From positions 1 to 37,139 of the forward strand of contig CAJXYE010000048.1 of the NCBI GenBank assembly GCA_913063325.1: DNA of 37,139 bases, read 5' to 3'. The notes beneath the pieces are model-generated. The model made no database searches, was not told the origin of the DNA, and was given only the letters and a program-made list of their open reading frames with translations. Of this stretch, positions 36,349 to 37,139 are shown in pieces. The position numbers and the translations under genes were made by a program. The DNA comes from an uncultured Colwellia sp. Lineage in GTDB: Bacteria > Pseudomonadota > Gammaproteobacteria > Enterobacterales > Alteromonadaceae. Positions within the stretch are counted from its first letter, which is position 1, and every line of letters starts with the position of its first letter.

Positions 36349-37053
36349 ATGTTAATTTTTGCACATCGCGGCGCCAGTGCCATTGAACCAGAGAATACCC
36401 TACTTGCATTTAAGAGTGCATGTACTGCCATTAGCGATGGTGTTGAGTTTGATATCCATCAAGTAGATGGGGAGTTAATGGTTATTCATGATCGCTATCT
36501 TGAGCGCACTACATCAGGAAGTGGCTTATTAAGTGAACATAGCTATAGCCAACTACGCCAACTTGATGCTGGCAAGGGAGAGATGATTCCCACATTGAAC
36601 GAAGTATTACCCGTTGTCATCAATCAAAAAATTATTAACATTGAGCTTAAAGGAATTGAAATAGAACATATTTCACTATTATTTGACTGTTTAGACAAAG
36701 CTAAGGGTGAGCTTAAATTAGACCTTAAACAAGTACTACTGTCCTCATTCAATCACCATTTATTACAAGAAATTTATCAACAAAGACCTGAGTTTACCCT
36801 TGGTGCTTTAACCGCATCACTACCACTAAGTCATGCCAAGTTCGCCCAGCAATTAAATGCCTATTCTGTGCACATTGTAATCGACTACATTAGTGAAGCG
36901 TTTGTAATTGATGCTCACCAACGAGGATTGAAGGTATTTGTTTATACTGTTGATAAGTTGATAGATATTCAAAGAATGAAAGCATTAGGGGTTGATGGCA
37001 TATTTGCCAACAACCCTGCTATTGCTAAGCAATATTTACAGAAAAAGTTATAA
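36349..37053 (+). CDS. Glycerophosphodiester phosphodiesterase, UgpQ-like
   Basis: A 234-aa cytoplasmic GDPD-family enzyme (no signal peptide), the size of UgpQ. It hydrolyses glycerophosphodiesters from phospholipid turnover to glycerol-3-phosphate and an alcohol. Catalytic and metal residues are visible: His6-Arg7 (FAHRGAS), Glu15-Asn16 (PENT), Glu33 and Asp35 (VEFDIH) and His47 (VIHDRYLERTT). Late motifs are IELKG, FVYTVDK and GVDGIFANNPA, all typical. The upstream sequence lacks a clear ribosome-binding site, but the ATG directly precedes the first beta strand, as the family requires. It is divergent from rluF with a 91-bp gap. Confidence 0.95.
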   Translation: MLIFAHRGASAIEPENTLLAFKSACTAISDGVEFDIHQVDGELMVIHDRYLERTTSGSGLLSEHSYSQLRQLDAGKGEMIPTLNEVLPVVINQKIINIELKGIEIEHISLLFDCLDKAKGELKLDLKQVLLSSFNHHLLQEIYQQRPEFTLGALTASLPLSHAKFAQQLNAYSVHIVIDYISEAFVIDAHQRGLKVFVYTVDKLIDIQRMKALGVDGIFANNPAIAKQYLQKKL

Positions 37054-37139
37054 AAGAAATTATAATAAATTTAGATGACTTTCTGTCCATTTTTCACTAA
37101 AGCCACAAGTGGGTTTACACCAAATTGATAACATAGTTC

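Overview
The window looks like a chromosomal segment of a cold-adapted marine gammaproteobacterium of the Alteromonadales, most probably Colwellia or a close relative. I infer this from the AT-rich composition, from the mix of gammaproteobacterial housekeeping genes (ssb, uvrA, yajR, pssA, fadH, rluF, prpE), and from intergenic inverted-repeat elements of a kind I associate with Colwelliaceae. It is ordinary chromosome, with no phage, integron, CRISPR array, tRNA or rRNA that I can see.

Layout. (1) 159-7847, minus strand: an efflux operon with a lipoprotein membrane-fusion protein, an unannotated 39-aa membrane peptide, and two tandem RND permeases; no TolC-type channel is present. (2) 8156-8434: an orphan 92-aa protein. 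(3) 8587-12351, minus: a membrane-anchored serine hydrolase of the beta-lactamase fold, a LytS/AlgZ-type histidine kinase and a LytTR response regulator, tightly packed. (4) 12731-13438: ssb with a repetitive Gln/Gly linker. (5) 13748-22548: a mixed block between ssb and yajR-uvrA, containing a hotdog thioesterase, an exported M24 peptidase, a decayed amidohydrolase remnant, an Omp85-like outer-membrane protein, pssA, fadH with a FadR-like operator, a GreA-like small protein and dodecin. (6) 22699-27207: yajR and divergent uvrA, the latter behind a perfect LexA box. (7) 27322-30055: a GNAT acetyltransferase and a stand-alone prpE with three TTGTCGACA-type sites. (8) 30517-35244: a divergent pair, an exported coiled-coil/PEGA/SUMF1-like protein and a 749-aa FtsZ/tubulin-superfamily GTPase distinct from FtsZ. 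(9) 35313-37053: rluF and a glycerophosphodiesterase.

The most interesting locus is region 8. The 749-aa protein keeps recognisable FtsZ nucleotide-binding loops (T1, T3, T4, T6 and an Asp-x-x-Asp T7 loop) but has a long N-terminal tail and a roughly 280-residue C-terminal extension. It is transcribed away from an exported protein whose SUMF1-like domain lacks the catalytic cysteines. A perfect 16-bp inverted repeat lies in the shared control region. This could be a little-studied cytoskeletal or membrane-remodelling module. Other observations worth checking are the 39-aa peptide coupled to the RND pump, the FadR-like site at fadH, the repeated operator-like motif at prpE, a 52-nt near-perfect hairpin at 22610, and two copies of a MITE-like element.

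All family assignments come from reading motifs and from memory of the families. No database search was run.
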